From NCBI RefSeq assembly GCF_036370855.1, contig NC_088105.1, positions 12,715,619 to 12,779,618 of the forward strand: a stretch of DNA of 64,000 bases, read 5' to 3'. The notes beneath the pieces are model-generated. The model searched no databases and was not told the origin of the DNA. It saw only the letters and a program-made list of their open reading frames with translations. The position numbers and the translations under genes are program-made. The DNA comes from Dromaius novaehollandiae (taxonomy: Eukaryota; Chordata; Aves; Casuariiformes; Dromaiidae). Numbering within the stretch: position 1 is the stretch's first letter; each line of letters opens with the position of its first letter. Of the stretch, positions 1 to 13,769 are shown piece after piece.

Positions 1-521
1 TTTTCACATCTTTATCACTGACATTCTGCGGTGTTTTCAGCCCACAGCATTGCCTGTTAATGCAAACGAGGGAGAGCCCACCAGTTCTGTTTAAGTCTAG
101 AATTGCTGGCTGTTGGCACTCCTGAAAAGTAAAACCTAATTTTCATCCCAAGCAGTGCTGTTATGATGACCGCAATTATTTGAAGTTTTTCTTTTTAAAA
201 GGCTACCTTACTTTCTTTTTATTTCCTGAATTGAATTAAATTTACTTCTTCCAACTTGAAGTCATGTTGGATGATGTTGTGGTTAGCTAGTATATAATTT
301 TTTTTCTGAAAAGCAAAGACCAAATACTATTAGAACTGATTATAAAGACTTACTGAACAGTGAGTTCAGTTATCATTTGCTTGCATCTCTGTGGGCAAAT
401 GTATGAAGTCATTCAGCCATTTACCCTAAATATAGCTGTTATCATAGAGCTAGTAGAGACAGTTAAATAATCACCCTTGTCTATATGTTGCTGGTGATTC
501 TGTACTTTTTTTTTTTTTCAG

Positions 522-3500
522 GTGACTGTACCTTTACCAGGATCACAACTGTCTTTGCCCAACTTTGGATCTACAGCCCAGCCACTTATTGCCCTACCCC
601 AGTCTTTACAACCACCACTACAGCACACACCACCACAAGCGCAGGCTCAAAATCTAAGTAGACCTGCACAAGTAACCCAGCCTTTTAGAGGATTAATCCC
701 AGCAGGAACTCAACACAGCATGATTGCAGCAACTGGGAAGGTAACAATATGCATAAATCTATAGCACAAAAGTTCATGTGAAGCATTGGCTCTATGTTGT
801 TTTATAGTGGCAGTACAGCAAGCCATGCTGACTCCTGCATCTAAAAACCTGCCTTGACCTTAAAGGGAGGGGAAGGTAGAAGAGCCAGTGAAGATTAGTC
901 CCTCAGTAATTAGGTTTGTACACTTTGTGAAGGTTTAGCTGAGTTTAGTTTATGGATAACTTGCTACTAGTCCCTTTGCACTGTAGGGCATGTTTAGTTT
1001 GATAATGACTTGGTAGACCAGAATTAGTAGGGTATTTCACATAGGAAGCCATGCAGAAAATAGTACAGGAGCCATTGGTAGAGCAGCAGACAAACAGCAT
1101 TAGACTGTCAGGGCGGATTTCTGATTCTGGTTGTGTACATGTTTGTCACTGTTTCTGGTCTTATGTCAGAGTAGCTGTGAAGGAATCCTCTCCTTTACTA
1201 TCCAGAGCTGCTGTGGTAATTGCTAGTGAGGGGATGTGTGAAGCTGGCTTCCAATTGCAAGATCTCTCATCTTAAATGGAATCACAGATTTACGGGAACT
1301 TGGTGTTTTAGGATAGCATTCGGTATGGCATACTTGCGGCATACCTTCAGAAAAGCAGTGCCAGTAATACTGGTCATGAGCACAGTTACGCTTTCTATCA
1401 AGCATGGCAAGGTCTTTCCCTGGAGCAGGAAGTAGTTAGCTCTGGAGCTGCACCTGAAGTCCTTACAGCTTGTGGCCAAAATTTTAGGAGGCTCTTGAGC
1501 ATAATATGACCCTACTCTCCCAACGGCTTACAGGTATGATGAAAAATCTCTAGAGAGCTAATTTGATGTCTTGGACAGTAATGGCAGCCAGAAATCTAGA
1601 TTGAAGCTTATTGGTAAGCTTAGTGGAGACAGACTTAGCAACAATTTCATCCTGTCACCTGCCAAACAAAGTATACAGTGATTTTTGCCTGGTGTAGTCT
1701 GCTAGTTTAGAAAGATCTGGCTAAAGGGTTTTCACCCTTACAACTTTTATGAGCCCATCTTCCAGTCAGCAGTGTGTTTCTTGCTGCCGTTGTCATTGGC
1801 AAATGGCCTTTTTGATCAGTCACCTCAAAAAGAAATGAGGAAGATGAGTCCTGATGGTGGGTTTTTTCCCTTGAGGGTGGTTTTGCTTCCCTGTGTTTAA
1901 GGATTCTATCATGTTTTTGCTAAGGATGGTCAATTTAAAACAGCAACTCACTTTTAACTGATCTATTGTTGCTCTTTTTCTTCATGGCTGTGTATAGAAA
2001 GATATTGTCCCGGTGACCTAATTTATGCTGTTCCATGTGTTTTTTGTCAACTCTATAACTCAACTCTGTTGACTGTACCTGAAAGAGAACATGAAAGATT
2101 CATTGCTCCGTTTAGAGCCTGGAGATTGAGTGAAAGCTCCATTTTTGCTATGCGCTTTTGTTTAATTAGAACTGTCTAATTGGAAATGTTACCCTAAGAC
2201 ACTTTGTTTAGGGCCAAAAACTTGGAATGAGTCATGATCCTCCTGAATAATAAAAGGGGATTCAAGTTAGAAATCCAGTACTATAACTGGAAGCAAGTGC
2301 CAGAGTACAGGAAAATTGTATGCAGGTGTGCATGCTGCTGCATTGTCCTAATTATAAGCAGCTGTTTTGCAATCTAACTTTCACCTCCACTTGCTTTAAG
2401 TGACCTTTATTCCTTGAGAAAAATCTGAGGTAAGCTAACAGTACAGGTTACCTAGTAAATGTAACTTTTCTTCATTCTAATAGAAATAACATGTCAATTG
2501 CTGTGTTTTTCAGATATCAGAAATGGACCTGAAGGCCTTTGGAAGTGGCATTGATGTTAAACCTGGAACACCACCAGTTACTGGTAGAAGTACTACTCCA
2601 ACTTCCAGTCCCTTCCGGTAAGAGTCTTTTAAGCTCAAAATTCCTTGAAATCAGATCTTGAAAATGTTGTAACTGATCAGGCACGATCAGCCAATTATTC
2701 TGAAAGGTATGAGGTGAGGGGCAGCTAATGTAAATACCTTAAGCTTAGCTCAAAAGCAGTGTTCCAGTAGGTCATCGGTTCTGCTACACTTGGCCAAAAG
2801 CTTATAGCTCTGAAATAAAATGGTGATCTTGGAATTAAATGGAATTGAAAGTTCTCCTAAAAATGACCTGGGATTGTACGAGGAAAACAAAAAGTGGCAG
2901 GAAATACATGTTTAGAGGTGAAACTGTAGACTGTTTTCCATGGAGGTAATCTTAACTGTCAGTACTCAAACTAAAAGCACTCAAAGCTTTACACATCAGA
3001 GCGCAGTAGTTGTGGCAACAACTCTGGAGAACTAATATTCAGTGCATGATCTACAAGCTTCTGAAAAGTGAAATGAGTAAGCTGTTTGCAGGTTTACTTG
3101 GTTAATCAGTAAGACAATTTTGCTGTTAAGCACAATATGTTTCATGATGTGCCCACTGGGGTGCTTGTGGGTCAAATAGTGGGCTGAAGGAAATAAAAAC
3201 TGGGAGTTACTAACTGTCAGTGCGTATTAGAAGAGCCTGAAAAGTTAAAGGATTCGCTGAGATTTTGTTGCTGGCTGATTGAATACTTCCATGGAAGAAA
3301 TGTTAAACTAACGAGGATTCATCAAAACAGACTTAAACAGTAGCAAGAGGAAAGGACTTGCTGTATGTTATACAAAACTTACATGAAAAAGCAGACTTTA
3401 AGATTTTGGGTTCTTTTGGCATCCAGGAGGTGAAGATGACAGTGATTGGCTTTGCTCTGCCATTACTGCTGAGGAGGACGATGGCTCTTGTAAATCTTGG

Positions 3501-6500
3501 GGGCCTTTGAGATAATGGAGCTTTTCTAAATGTCCTCCTAATTTAGTCAGAGTGCACCTGAAAGAAGAAGCAAGTGTTCTCAGAAACAGAGGCATCAACC
3601 TTTGAAGACCTTAAAGTGGCAAATGTGGAAGTAGACCTAGAAAGCTCTGCAGTTTTCACTGCCTCTAAAAGTTGCAGTTAGAGCTGAGACCCATTTTCGG
3701 TCAGGGTGGGCCTACCTGCATCTATGCTATGCATTTTCTAGAACTTTATTATAATAGAGACTTTTTCTGCATGCATTGTTTTGCTTTGCTGTCGTTAACC
3801 TCAGCGCACTGGTGGGGGCAACTTTGGTCTCCTTTATGAACTGGTTTACATCTTCGTATGGATATGGTTTGTGTATTGGAAATCCATTTATTTTGGTTCC
3901 TGGCATTTTCTTTTTGTTGCCTAATGCCACTAGTCCTGGAGCCTAGGTCAGCGAATATATTTAAGGCTGAAACATTTGGTCTAGCTCTGATAGAGGGCTA
4001 GCTAGTCCTACTGTGTTTTTAATATTAAATTATTTGGAGTTAAAAAACAAAAAAAACACAACACCTTTCTTGGACATCCCAGAATACTTTGCATGCAATG
4101 GTTTGTAGAGATGTTGAGCCAAAACTTGCATAAATTACATACCTTTAATAGCTTAAGTTTAGCAAGTGGAAAGGAGCTGCTGTCTTTTATTACCTGAATC
4201 CTTGCCTGCTTGAATCCTTGCATGGCCTCTGTCCTTGCAACTTAATATTGCAGCTTATATTACTTAATTTCACTACATCTTAAATTAGGATATCTGTTAC
4301 ATTGCTTTTTTGTAAAATTTGCTTTTCTGGCCTTGGACAGGGAGGCAGAGTTACAAGTGCCAACTGCGGCTTTTGGTGTTTTTTTCTGTAAGAAATTGCT
4401 TTACATTAAATAAGCTGCTTATAGCATACATTTATGGCCTGTATCTTTGTAAAATTGCCTGGTTTCCTATGGTACATTCTGCAGGTCTGAAACAGGCAGG
4501 GCAAGCCTTTGGAAGTCTTGATGCAGGCAAAACTTCCAGAGGGAAAGGAAAGGAAAGTGTGTGCATCTCCAGCTTTGCTGAGCTTTCTAGGGATGTGTAT
4601 TAAAATAGTAGTAGCTTGCATAAACAAACTGAGTTTCGTTCGGTTGCTTGCCACTTCGGTAGTTTTATGCTAAGTAAGTGTATCGCGCGCTTACTGCATA
4701 AGAACTAAGGCAAATCAAACTCCATTTCTCAAAGGAGAAAACTGTTTAGTTTCCTTTTTCTGTGAGGGCTGTTTCGTGCCCTCCCCACAAATCATCTTTC
4801 AGACTTCGTTTATTTCATAATGATTCAACACATCTCAAAACTTATAATGGAGGGACGTATTCTTAGCTAAATAAAATGGGGAGGGGGGAGTTTTCTGTGG
4901 ATGCTGGAAAGCTGCTCAAATGTATTTTGGAACACTAGAGAACAGGTACGTGGAAGAAGCTGCACATTGCAGCTTCTGCTGCATGCGCCTGTTGTGACAA
5001 GCTCAGAGCTTGACACGATGCTTCAAACCATGTAAAGGAGCAGGACCTAACAGCAAATGCCAGGGATGGGAGGGGGAACACACTTAAGATCAGTGTTCGT
5101 GTTATGAATGCTTTTCAGAAACATCTTTTCTGTGCAGACTTTACCCTCTAATCTTTCCATATCATAAATATTTCTGATATTTTTTCTCTTTGTATTACCA
5201 AGTCCTGGGTTTGTTTGCCTTTGATGCCAACAATAGATCCAGAAGAATCTCTGATGTTGGTTCCTCTCTAAACAGGATTTTTAGCTCAGTGTTGAATTTC
5301 TAGTTAAGTTGTAGCTAAAGGCAGAAACATCCTTCAAATGAGAGCAGTGTGTTGATTCTAACTGATGGGTTTTCTTCTTTAGGGCCAGTTCTACAAGTCC
5401 TAACAATCAGTCCAATAAAATGAACAGCATTGTCTACCAGAAGCAGTTTCAGTCAGCAGCTGCTGCAGTGAGAATGACACAACCGTTTCCTGCCCAGTTT
5501 GCACCCCAGGTAGGCAACTGGTGGCTTCCTACAAACAAATCTTTTCCTTTATAACCTGGTGATTTTGCAACTTATCTGTGGTTCTGATCATTTGATTATG
5601 GGGAGATAAAAAATGCAGTCCTTGAAGAAAATGATGTGTGAGACTACTGACATCAAGAATAAGGAAAAAAAAAGAAAAGAAAAGAAAAAGAGCTCTTATC
5701 CAGCTAACTAGTAGCACATATTTTGTGGTGTTTAATTTTGACAGTTCTGTGCCCCAGAAAGAGTAATTTAACACTAGTTATGAATGATGTAGAACAGACA
5801 GTTCTGCTGGTTTCCCCACACAGCTGTAACACACCTCATTCCTGCATAAATAAGTCATTTGGTTGGGGAGGGGGAGAAGTTTAGTATCTCAGAAGGGTCC
5901 CAGTGCATTTTTTAAATGTTTAGACATGAAGCAGATTTGTAGTTGTTTGCCTGAGATGCAGCTCTAAGTCTTCATGGAGTAGTTTAGCTTGGAAGGGATC
6001 TCTCAAGGTTGTACAGCCCAGCCTGCTGCTCCAGGGCTGACTGCAAAGGATTTGACTGCTTCTAGCATTCCAGGGTGACTGTAGTCAGGCTGTTAGGGAA
6101 ATGTAGCCTCTATATAAAAATGTGGGATTTAAGATTTAGAGTGACTGCAGGACTACGAGGTGGGTTTTTTTGGATTGCAGCTAGCCAAAGCTACCTAATC
6201 TAACCTACCTAACACTGGTGACTCCTCCACTACATTGCATGGGTCTCTTCCCTTACTAGTTGCTTTGAAGTTTTCAGTACTACTTTTAGGCACAGCAGCA
6301 CTATAGGGCTGTTTTTTGTTTTTTGTTTTTTGTTTTTTTTTTCCTGGAGTTCAAGCATGGCCTCTCCCAAAACATAAAAGACTATTTTCTTGACATCAGT
6401 TTGATAGCAGAGCAGGCCATTTTTCCCCACTTTAAGATAATGCCAACATGCAATCAAGTTGGCAGTTTTCTTATTGCTAAATGTCTCTTTTTGTTGTTTT

Positions 6501-9238
6501 TCCCCCACTCAGATCCTCTCTCAGCCTAACCTGATCCCTTCATTGGTAAGAGCCCCATATACTAACACCTTCCCAGCGCCTGTTCAGAGGCTGCCAATAG
6601 TACTGCATAGTCAGATGCCGCCTCAGATGACCACAGGCCTTATGAGCCACCCCCGTTTACTGCATGTGGCCAGGGGTCCTTGTGGATCAGTATCTGGAGT
6701 CAGAGGCAATCAGGCCCAGGCTGCGATGAAGGCTGAACAAGGCATGAAGGTTAGTATTTGAACAGCTGTGCTGTTAACACCAGTTCAGTCTCAACAGCTT
6801 GTAGGGCAAGAATGTGTCTACGAATCATGTCTTAAAATGCCTCTGCACCCAAAACCTGTAGCTGGGCCTTTAACAGCTGAACACGGATCTCCTCTAAGCC
6901 CTATTTCTTAATAAGAACTTGGGACTAAAGAATTGGTAGGGAGCCTCCTTTAAGTGATCTTATGGTCAATGGTTGTGAAGCAGTCACTGCTGTTGAAGGC
7001 GGTCTTGACAACTAGGTTTCAAGAGCCTGAATCTTTGATGAGAGATGGAGCATATGAACCTGAGTGTTAGCTGTCATTTCACACCTCCTTCCCCCAACTC
7101 TGAGCAGCAGTACAAACGCACATGTTCGAGCCAGCCTCCCTCCTCTGTTACTCTGACCGTTCACTTCGCAGTAGTTTGAAATGCCTGTGGTACTCCTCTG
7201 TTAGATTGCTGTAACATGCTATAATCCACAGAAGAGGTGGCTGCGTTTCGGTAGTTGATGTCAGTCATGTAACTCGTTAAAGCACTTTGGGACCCTTCAG
7301 GATGAGGCAAGTTCTTCTTACCAAGGCAGCGGCTGCAATATGGGGCGTCTGTGTGGGGACACATTGCACAGCTCATCTGCCTGTTTTCTGCAGAATAAGC
7401 TGCTTGTATGAATGAGATTGTACTAAGGAGCTCCTTCATCTACTGTCTTCTTCCATAAAGCATGTGTTGTGATGTAAGAGTATGTTTTTCATGGTGATAA
7501 ACATGAATGGTTACAGCAGAATTGGTTACCCCCTTAAATTCTAGATAAGTGGTCCATTTATGCTAGCTGTAGCCCCTAACAGGTGGTGCATAGTGTCAAC
7601 TTGAGTCTGTATTATCAGTTGAACCTAGCCAGGCATAGTAAATAAAAACATGCAGTCCTGGTTTTCTGAATCTCCCTGCAAATGTTGTTCAGAAGAATGT
7701 AAGTTACTCTGTCATCCTTGTTACTTGTAATCAAATCATCCAGCTTGTTAGCCTTAACCTCAGGGATTGACTGAAATCCACACAAAGGATTTCAGGTGTC
7801 CATGTGACTACAGTAAATTCGGACTGTTTTTGCAGTCCTGCACATCAGATTTCATGGGGAGGGGGTGGGTTTTTTACTGTTGCTGGTTGAATTACTTGGA
7901 GCTACTACACAGTGGTGAAGCCAAGAGCTTTTGTGCCAAACTTCTGCTGTTTTTTCTCATTTTTGTAAAAATGGATAAAATATTTACGGAGAGGTACATG
8001 GAGGCTTAGTTTGTACGCATAACATCCTTTTTAATTTAAAAAAGGCATTTGCCAGCACTGGGCCTGAGAGTGCTGATTGCAGGAGATTGGACTCTTAAAG
8101 CAACTCTTACTGTTTTGGCTGAATCTGGGCAGGAAAGCCAGGTGCTTGGTCTGGAGTGCCTGCTCTGCACAGTGCTTTGCTGACAAAGGAAAGGTCCAGG
8201 AAAATAATAATATAAACATGTTACCGCAAGGGCTGAATTTCACAGGCGCAAGTCAAGGTTACTAACGGGATGCAGGAGAGGGCTTTGAAGCAAGCCAGGC
8301 AGTAGTTTGTGCTTCCTGGAATAGTGTCTGCTGTGGATGGAGAGCAGATAAGGCTTCAGCTGTGTAGCACAACCTTGAATCAGATTCAGCTGCATTGGCA
8401 TTGCAGACTGAAACCTGTGTCCAGAGCAACAGGGAGCAGCTTGAGTGCTTAGACTAGGTTTTGCTGTTCTCATACAGCCCCCTGTGCTCAAGAAGTCCAG
8501 AACATGTGGCAGCAGAAATGCTGACGACCGCCATGCTGTAGCACGGCCCTCACGCAGCTGGGGTGGTGTCAGGGCTCAGTGCTCGGGGGTGCGCAGCCTG
8601 CTCGCATCTCACCCTTACTGTGGACTCGGTTTGAACCTATTGGGGGCAGGGTTCATATTTTTAAACCCCCAAATAATAGTTTGCGGATGTAGGCTACATA
8701 AAAAGATGTTATATACAGCTTGAAACTATCCGTGATCCTCTTCTGAAGCAAAGATTATAAAGAGCGAGGGAAGCCTAGGCATGATGTTAAACTACTACTT
8801 TTGAGCCGAGTGCCCGGATGCGGTGACATCTGGGAAGCGACTGGAAACACGCTGCTTTTCTAGGGAAGTCTGGTCACTGCGGTCAGCCCTTTCCCTTTCA
8901 TTTAGGAATTACTCTTGTGAAGTCACTTTTATTCCTGTACCCTCTCTTCAGTAAATATATTTTCTCCCTTTCTCAAGGCAAAGCAGAGAGCAGAGGTACT
9001 TCAGTCCACCCAGAGATTCTTTTCTGAGCAGCAGCAGCAGAGCAAACCGATAGGAGGCAAAGCGCAAAAAGTGGATGAGAACGGGAGCAAACCCTCGGAG
9101 GCAATTGCTGACTCCTCGGGAGTCTGCCAGGACAAAACAGAGGAAAAACCTGCCCCTGCACCTGCTGCAGCAACAAAACCTGTTAGAACTGGACCAATCA
9201 AACCTCAGGCAATCAAAACAGAAGAAACAAAATCTTAG
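522..9238 (+). CDS. PRRC2C: PRRC2C (BAT2L2/BAT2D1), C-terminal five coding exons (5' part lies outside the window)
   Basis: Proline-rich coiled-coil 2C is a very large, mostly disordered cytoplasmic protein linked to RNA granules and translation; only its C-terminus is here. Coding exons read as 522-740, 2514-2617, 5383-5509, 6513-6749 and 8978-9238. Each is bounded by AG and GT, and phases join without a stop (73 codons; 104 bp; 127 bp; 79 codons; 87 codons including TAG). Recognition rests on segments such as VTVPLPGSQLSLPNFGS, SKMNSIVYQKQFQS-like NKMNSIVYQKQFQS, ARGPCGSVSGVRGNQAQA and the terminus IKPQAIKTEETKS, which match the vertebrate orthologue closely. The protein here is rich in Pro, Gln and Ser with no folded domain visible. 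The last-exon acceptor is CTCAAG, a less usual -3 A. Paralogues PRRC2A/B are less likely given the near-identity I recall to PRRC2C. Confidence 0.96.
741..8977 (+). other. PRRC2C introns
   Basis: Four AT-rich introns (741-2513, 2618-5382, 5510-6512, 6750-8977) separate the terminal coding exons, and 1-521 is the 3' part of the preceding intron. Apart from a CR1-like remnant near 6.0 kb, short T/A-rich tracts (for example 6311-6342 and 5665-5690) and scattered short open frames without coding character, I see nothing in them. TGATGA motifs near 165 and 1533 were examined as snoRNA box C candidates and lack a convincing partner box and stem. Confidence 0.8.
5981..6090 (+). repeat. CR1-type LINE remnant
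   Basis: The stretch beginning TTTAGCTTGGAAGGGATCTC and running through a 'gcccagcctgctgctccagggc'-like segment resembles the consensus internal-to-3' part of avian CR1 retrotransposons (GGTTGGAAGGGACCTC ... CCTGCTC.AGAGCAGGGC). It is short and diverged, with no open reading frame and no intact 3' terminal 8-bp repeats. It lies inside a PRRC2C intron. Call made by eye from the known consensus. Confidence 0.6.
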
Positions 9239-10440
9239 AGGCGGTGTTTCTTTGGAGGTGGGGGAAGAGGGGAGGGCGGGTGAGATGACAGCAGTGTGAA
9301 CCTGTAGCCCAAAGGACAAGACAAGAGTCTTCTCTCCCTGCAGGGCTCTGAACAGCGTGCAGGGGCGTAGAAGCTGTCGGCAGTTATGGATGTAAACTGT
9401 TGCATATCCAGCTGAGCTTCTAGGCTCTTTGGGCTTGTTTCTAACAGCATGGGAGCTGCTTTTGGTAGTGTGTGTGCACATGTGTGCACGTATTGGCTTA
9501 CACACCTGTACGCTACCCAAATTGAAAATTGAGAAATAGCACAGTGGGGAAGGTGGTGGGTGGGGAGGCATGTTCCTGGCTGACAAGATGAATTCTCTTT
9601 ATTCAGGCTCTGTTCTTCAGCTGCTATTTATCTTTTTATAAACCCATGTGTATGAGAATATGTAGATCTGAAGACAGTGCTGGGCCAGGTGATGTGTGTT
9701 AAGTTTTTAGTGACTTAAGAAGCTGCTGTCTTGTAATAAACAGGGGAATTCATATAGTTGGCAAAATTGCCTCTACCACATGACATCTAACCTTATATAA
9801 CACAGAGTAACCTTGATGTTGTTGAATTTCCCTCTGAAGGCAGTGCTTGTGGCTGCTGCTTCTTGGATGATAATATACTGTACTTAGATCACAATATGAA
9901 AATGCTATTTGGCCACCTGTGTTTTTTACATCCACTCCCCCCTCAGTTTTTCACCTCTGGAGTTGAAAGGTTAAACGCATCAATAGTCAAATTTGTTCTG
10001 TTCACCTCTGTCCAGCTATCTTTATATGAAGCGAGTGATCTTTAAACGGTTTCCAGCTTATGCCTGTATAGAGCAATGAGCACTTAGAACTGTGCCACTA
10101 GAATAAAAGAAACCTTATCAGATTAAAGAGAATTTTATCTAAAAGGTGCATTCTTTATATCAGAGCTGCGTCGCACCACCTCCTGGCCCACAGTGTGCTG
10201 GAAAGTAGAATCAAGTCAAATAATGCCTTTTTAATTGTATCCTCTAGTATTATAGCTGTAGGACAGTACTGTATGATACTTCTGTGAATGTAAGATATCC
10301 TGTACCTGCTTATGATATGTAGTAGTGACTGTGCTATACTGGAGCTGTTTTTAATAATGTTATTCTAGAGGGTTTTTTCCAGACAATGATTGAAAAGCTA
10401 ATAAAAAGCACCAGGTACCACATCAGTAGCAGAATTTGCT

Positions 10441-10455
10441 GTTTTTTCTGGGATT

Positions 10456-10486
<31 letters not shown>

Positions 10487-10506
10487 TCTTTTTTTTTTTT
10501 TTTTTT
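10441..10506 (+). repeat. T-rich low-complexity tract in PRRC2C 3'UTR
   Basis: About 65 bp made almost only of T runs interrupted by single C residues, ending in 18 or more T. In the transcript this would be a long poly-pyrimidine element, a type of site bound by PTB, HuR or TIA1-like proteins (general knowledge; binding here is inferred). Confidence 0.85.
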
Positions 10507-10846
10507 ACATTTTTGGAAGGAAGAGTGAGTTGAAAGTCTAATGTGTATAATTTTGTTCAAATGACTGCAGAAGCTGGAAAGGCTGTTGCTGCTATTGATG
10601 CCTAGTGAATTGCTATTGGTTATCTTTTTATATAAATATATATATAATTTGAATTTTTGGAAACTTTAGCTGTGATGTCAACTTTGGAAAAAAGTATCCC
10701 ACTTGTAGTGTGAGTTGGCATTGTACAGAAATTAACAGCCATATTGGTCTAGAAATGTTAAACTTAATTTTTTTCCATTTGTACAGGGGTAACGCACTGT
10801 ATTAAATATGTAAGGTCTTATTTACATGGGTTTGATTACAGAAACT

Positions 10847-10868
10847 AATAAAGTATTCTCTAAATAAA
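10847..10868 (+). terminator. Paired PRRC2C poly(A) signals
   Basis: Two AATAAA hexamers at 10847-10852 and 10863-10868 lie about 1.6 kb past the PRRC2C stop. GT-containing sequence follows. They are the best candidates for the main cleavage site of the gene. Confidence 0.7.
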
Positions 10869-10885
10869 GTATCCTGGTAATCTCA

Positions 10886-13740
10886 TGATTAGCTAAATGC
10901 TACAGGATGCAAGCAGATCACCCAAATATCATGTGCCAAGTGAAAAGTGTGTATTACAACTTGAGAAAACAAACTTGTAAAGAAAAACAGTTTGTGAAGC
11001 AGCTTATTTTTATTTGTTTTTCCTTGCACTTACTGCTCTTGATCTCATTCTCCAGTGAAGGTCCCATGGGACATGGCTTGCATCTAGCTCTGGAAGGAGC
11101 CGGCCAGTTGCATTGCAAGACAGTGTCGTTTTTCTGGCACGTTGGCATCCTGCTTGGTGTTAGAGTTGCGTTTTGTTTCCTGGAGAAGATCAGCTCGTCA
11201 GAGGAGACCTGGATGAACCAAGCTGGTTACCCTGATTTTAGCCTGCGTGTGAGTGCAAATGCTGGCTGTTCAGGCACCCACCCAGCAAGGGGCTGCTAAA
11301 AGCAAGAGGTGGCCACTCCCCTGCCGGGAGAAGCAGGAGTGAGCCGTGACACGCACTCCCGGGGAAGCATCCTTCTGCCTGGTGCAGCCCTTTGTGCTCA
11401 AGACCCTTCAGATGCTCCATTCCCGCTTCACTGGTGCAGGGTCAAAATTAAACAAACTGGCCAAGTAACAAGCACTTGCAACAATAAAAAAAAAAAAAAT
11501 TCAAATCACACAAATACTGGCTTTTTTTCTGGAACACCCTTAATCACTGGGCATAACGAAGGGTTGAACATCCTAGCAGTCTCACTTGCCCAGGTGAGGG
11601 CATCCTTGTTTCCACATAGCTCTCTGCGCAGGGACATATGTGAGATGGGTGATCATGAAGTGGAAGAAGGGGGAAGGCATGACGGGTTAAAGGTTTGTGC
11701 TCTTCAGCTGGCCACCAGAGGGTACTCTTGATTCATAGCAAGGACCTGAAACTTTTTTCTCTTTTTGGTCTCTAAATGCTGAGAAGTAAATCCTGCCCTG
11801 AGAATAGTTGCTGGGTGGCATATTTCCAAAGAATGCAAATAAATGAAAGAAGGAAACTTATGTTGGGATAATTCTACTACTGCTGGTGGTAGTGATGCAG
11901 ATTTGCCTTTCTTCAGATGCGTTGCAGACAGCTGTATGGCAGTGGCGAAGCAAAGATTTGCCAGTGCTTTGGCTGGACTGGGAGTGGTGATTTGGGGACA
12001 CTGGAGGAGCTGGAGTTGTCTTGCTGATGTTGGTTCTTTTAGCGGGGTTCTAGTAGGATTGTAACTATGAATTTGGCAAAGATGCTGTAATCCGAAAAGG
12101 GAGCAATGGTTGGGCAGAAGTTACTGCTGAGTAGGTAACATCGCAGCTGAAGTGAAGCCTTTTCTACAGGAGCACTACAAGTACAGTTAACACTCGGAAA
12201 GGAGGAAGAAGGCGTGAGAACTGAGTAAACTTCTAGACATCGGTTTGATCTGTAATGTGCTAGAAAAGATGCTTTTAATGGTAATGAGTTCTGTATTAAA
12301 AATAGGGTGCTATTATGGTGCAGTCAATCGGAGTGTTTCCATGACTTGAGCTCTTTTTGGTTATGTGGCTTTATGCTGGTGCTTCCCTATTTGAGGCTAT
12401 CTTCTGCCTAGTTTATTTCGGAAAGACCCATAAAAATCCAAAATCATTCACTGGACTCTTGTAATTAAAAAGAATGCTGCTGAAAGGATTAATTTTAAGT
12501 TCTGTAATAAAGCCACTAGAAAAGTCAGATGGGTTTCCCAAATATCAGCAGTGGAAACGTGCTAAGCTGTTGGCTACTGCTTGTGTTGAGCAAAACAAGG
12601 ATGTTTCTGCAAAAACTTAATCAAAAGCAAATGTTTGGGCATGTAGTACATCTGAATAGAGCCATTTTGATGCATGCCTCTCAAATAGCCTTGAACCACC
12701 TCAGCAGCTTTTAAGGCAGGGTCAAGCATTCAGTCAAAGCTGACTGCAGTTCGTTCAGTGTTTTTGTAACACTTAACCAGATAACTTGCTCTTGGCCATT
12801 TATAACTAGGCTGCATCTTGCTTTTTTCTTTGGGTGGGGTTTGCTGTGTAAGCTCTTTCCTGGGACTGTCTAGTCATTGCAAATAATTTGTGTTGAGAAT
12901 GTCCCATAAATTAGCAAACTACTTTGGGGGGATTCTCTAATTTTGTTATAAGGTTCCATCTGTGAAAAGACCACAGGCAAGAGCAGAAGTGGAATTAATG
13001 TGCCTGGAGCCAGATCCAGCAACCCTGCTCAGCACCATGCTTTCTTCTCACTGGGGTGCGGGGTGGCAGGGGGGTCTGTTTTGGGCTTGTTTTGAAAAGC
13101 CTATTAAGTAAATCTGTGTATTTGGAACGGTTCACCTCTAAGCCCAGCTTTCTGGAAATGCTGTGTACGTTGGCTGGTCTTCATTTATTTTCTTAGTCAA
13201 TTAAATGATGGACTTCCCAGCCTGAAAAGATCCAGGACCTGGCAGAGCACAGGGTGATGTAAATTACTGGTGCTGGGTCTGTATGGGCTTAGTGTCTTGA
13301 CTTAAAGTGCCCTTAGTGCTGGTGTTGCTGTGCTGATTTCTGAACAAGCCATCCCTGTCTCACTGCCGTCTCGCGTGCTGGGGCTGGGGCGATGGGAGCA
13401 TGAGGGCTGGGGCCAGACCTCCACCTCCTGGGGGCTGGGGACCCAGGTCCTTGGGTAGGGAACTTTGTTTTGCAGTTCTCTGGGGCAGGCGAGACCCCTG
13501 TTATCTGCCCCCTCACAGGGCCCAGCAGGCCTCGCTCAGCCTGGCTTTACCTGTGCTCCTTGGAGCAGGGACCGGGGTAGTTGTTCATCTGATGTAGGGC
13601 AAGGGGGCAGCAGCCCTAGCGGTGGGTTTTTGGAGCAGGACAGAGGGGCCCTCTACCAGCAAGTCTGCCCTGGGGACAAGGCTGCTCCAAGGGCCTGGGC
13701 AGGGGTGATGCCCATGTTTCTGAAGGCCAGGAGAACCAGG
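10886..13740. other. Intergenic, PRRC2C to the 14 kb minus-strand gene
   Basis: No exon with coding character was found. Open frames here are short, and none combines a start context with splice sites or protein family resemblance. Base composition shifts from AT-rich to GC-rich at about 13.3 kb, the start of the GC-rich stretch that reaches the VAMP4 promoter. Confidence 0.6.
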
Positions 13741-13753
13741 GATAGGCCACAGC

Positions 13754-13759
13754 TTTATT
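13754..13759 (-). terminator. Poly(A) signal of the unrecognised minus-strand gene
   Basis: On the minus strand the sequence reads GGAATAAAGCTGTGG, giving a canonical AATAAA that starts 11 nt after the TAG stop codon at 13772-13770. The 3'UTR would be only about 30 nt, which is unusually compact. The coincidence of stop and signal supports the gene model. Confidence 0.6.
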
Positions 13760-13769
13760 CCTAGGTCAC

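Larger units (their letters stand above)
9239..10885 (+). other. PRRC2C 3'UTR
   Basis: About 1.6 kb between the PRRC2C TAG and two closely spaced AATAAA signals. It is AT-rich with U-rich runs, consistent with a long vertebrate 3'UTR; earlier AATAAA-like hexamers occur near 10100 and 10398, so shorter isoforms are possible. A 212-codon open frame on the opposite strand across 8948-9586 is a shadow of the last exon plus UTR. Confidence 0.75.

Noticed and set aside
8948-9586. 212-codon minus-strand open frame across the last PRRC2C exon
   Set aside because: Antisense to a confirmed coding exon and 3'UTR, low-complexity product, no splice or poly(A) context.
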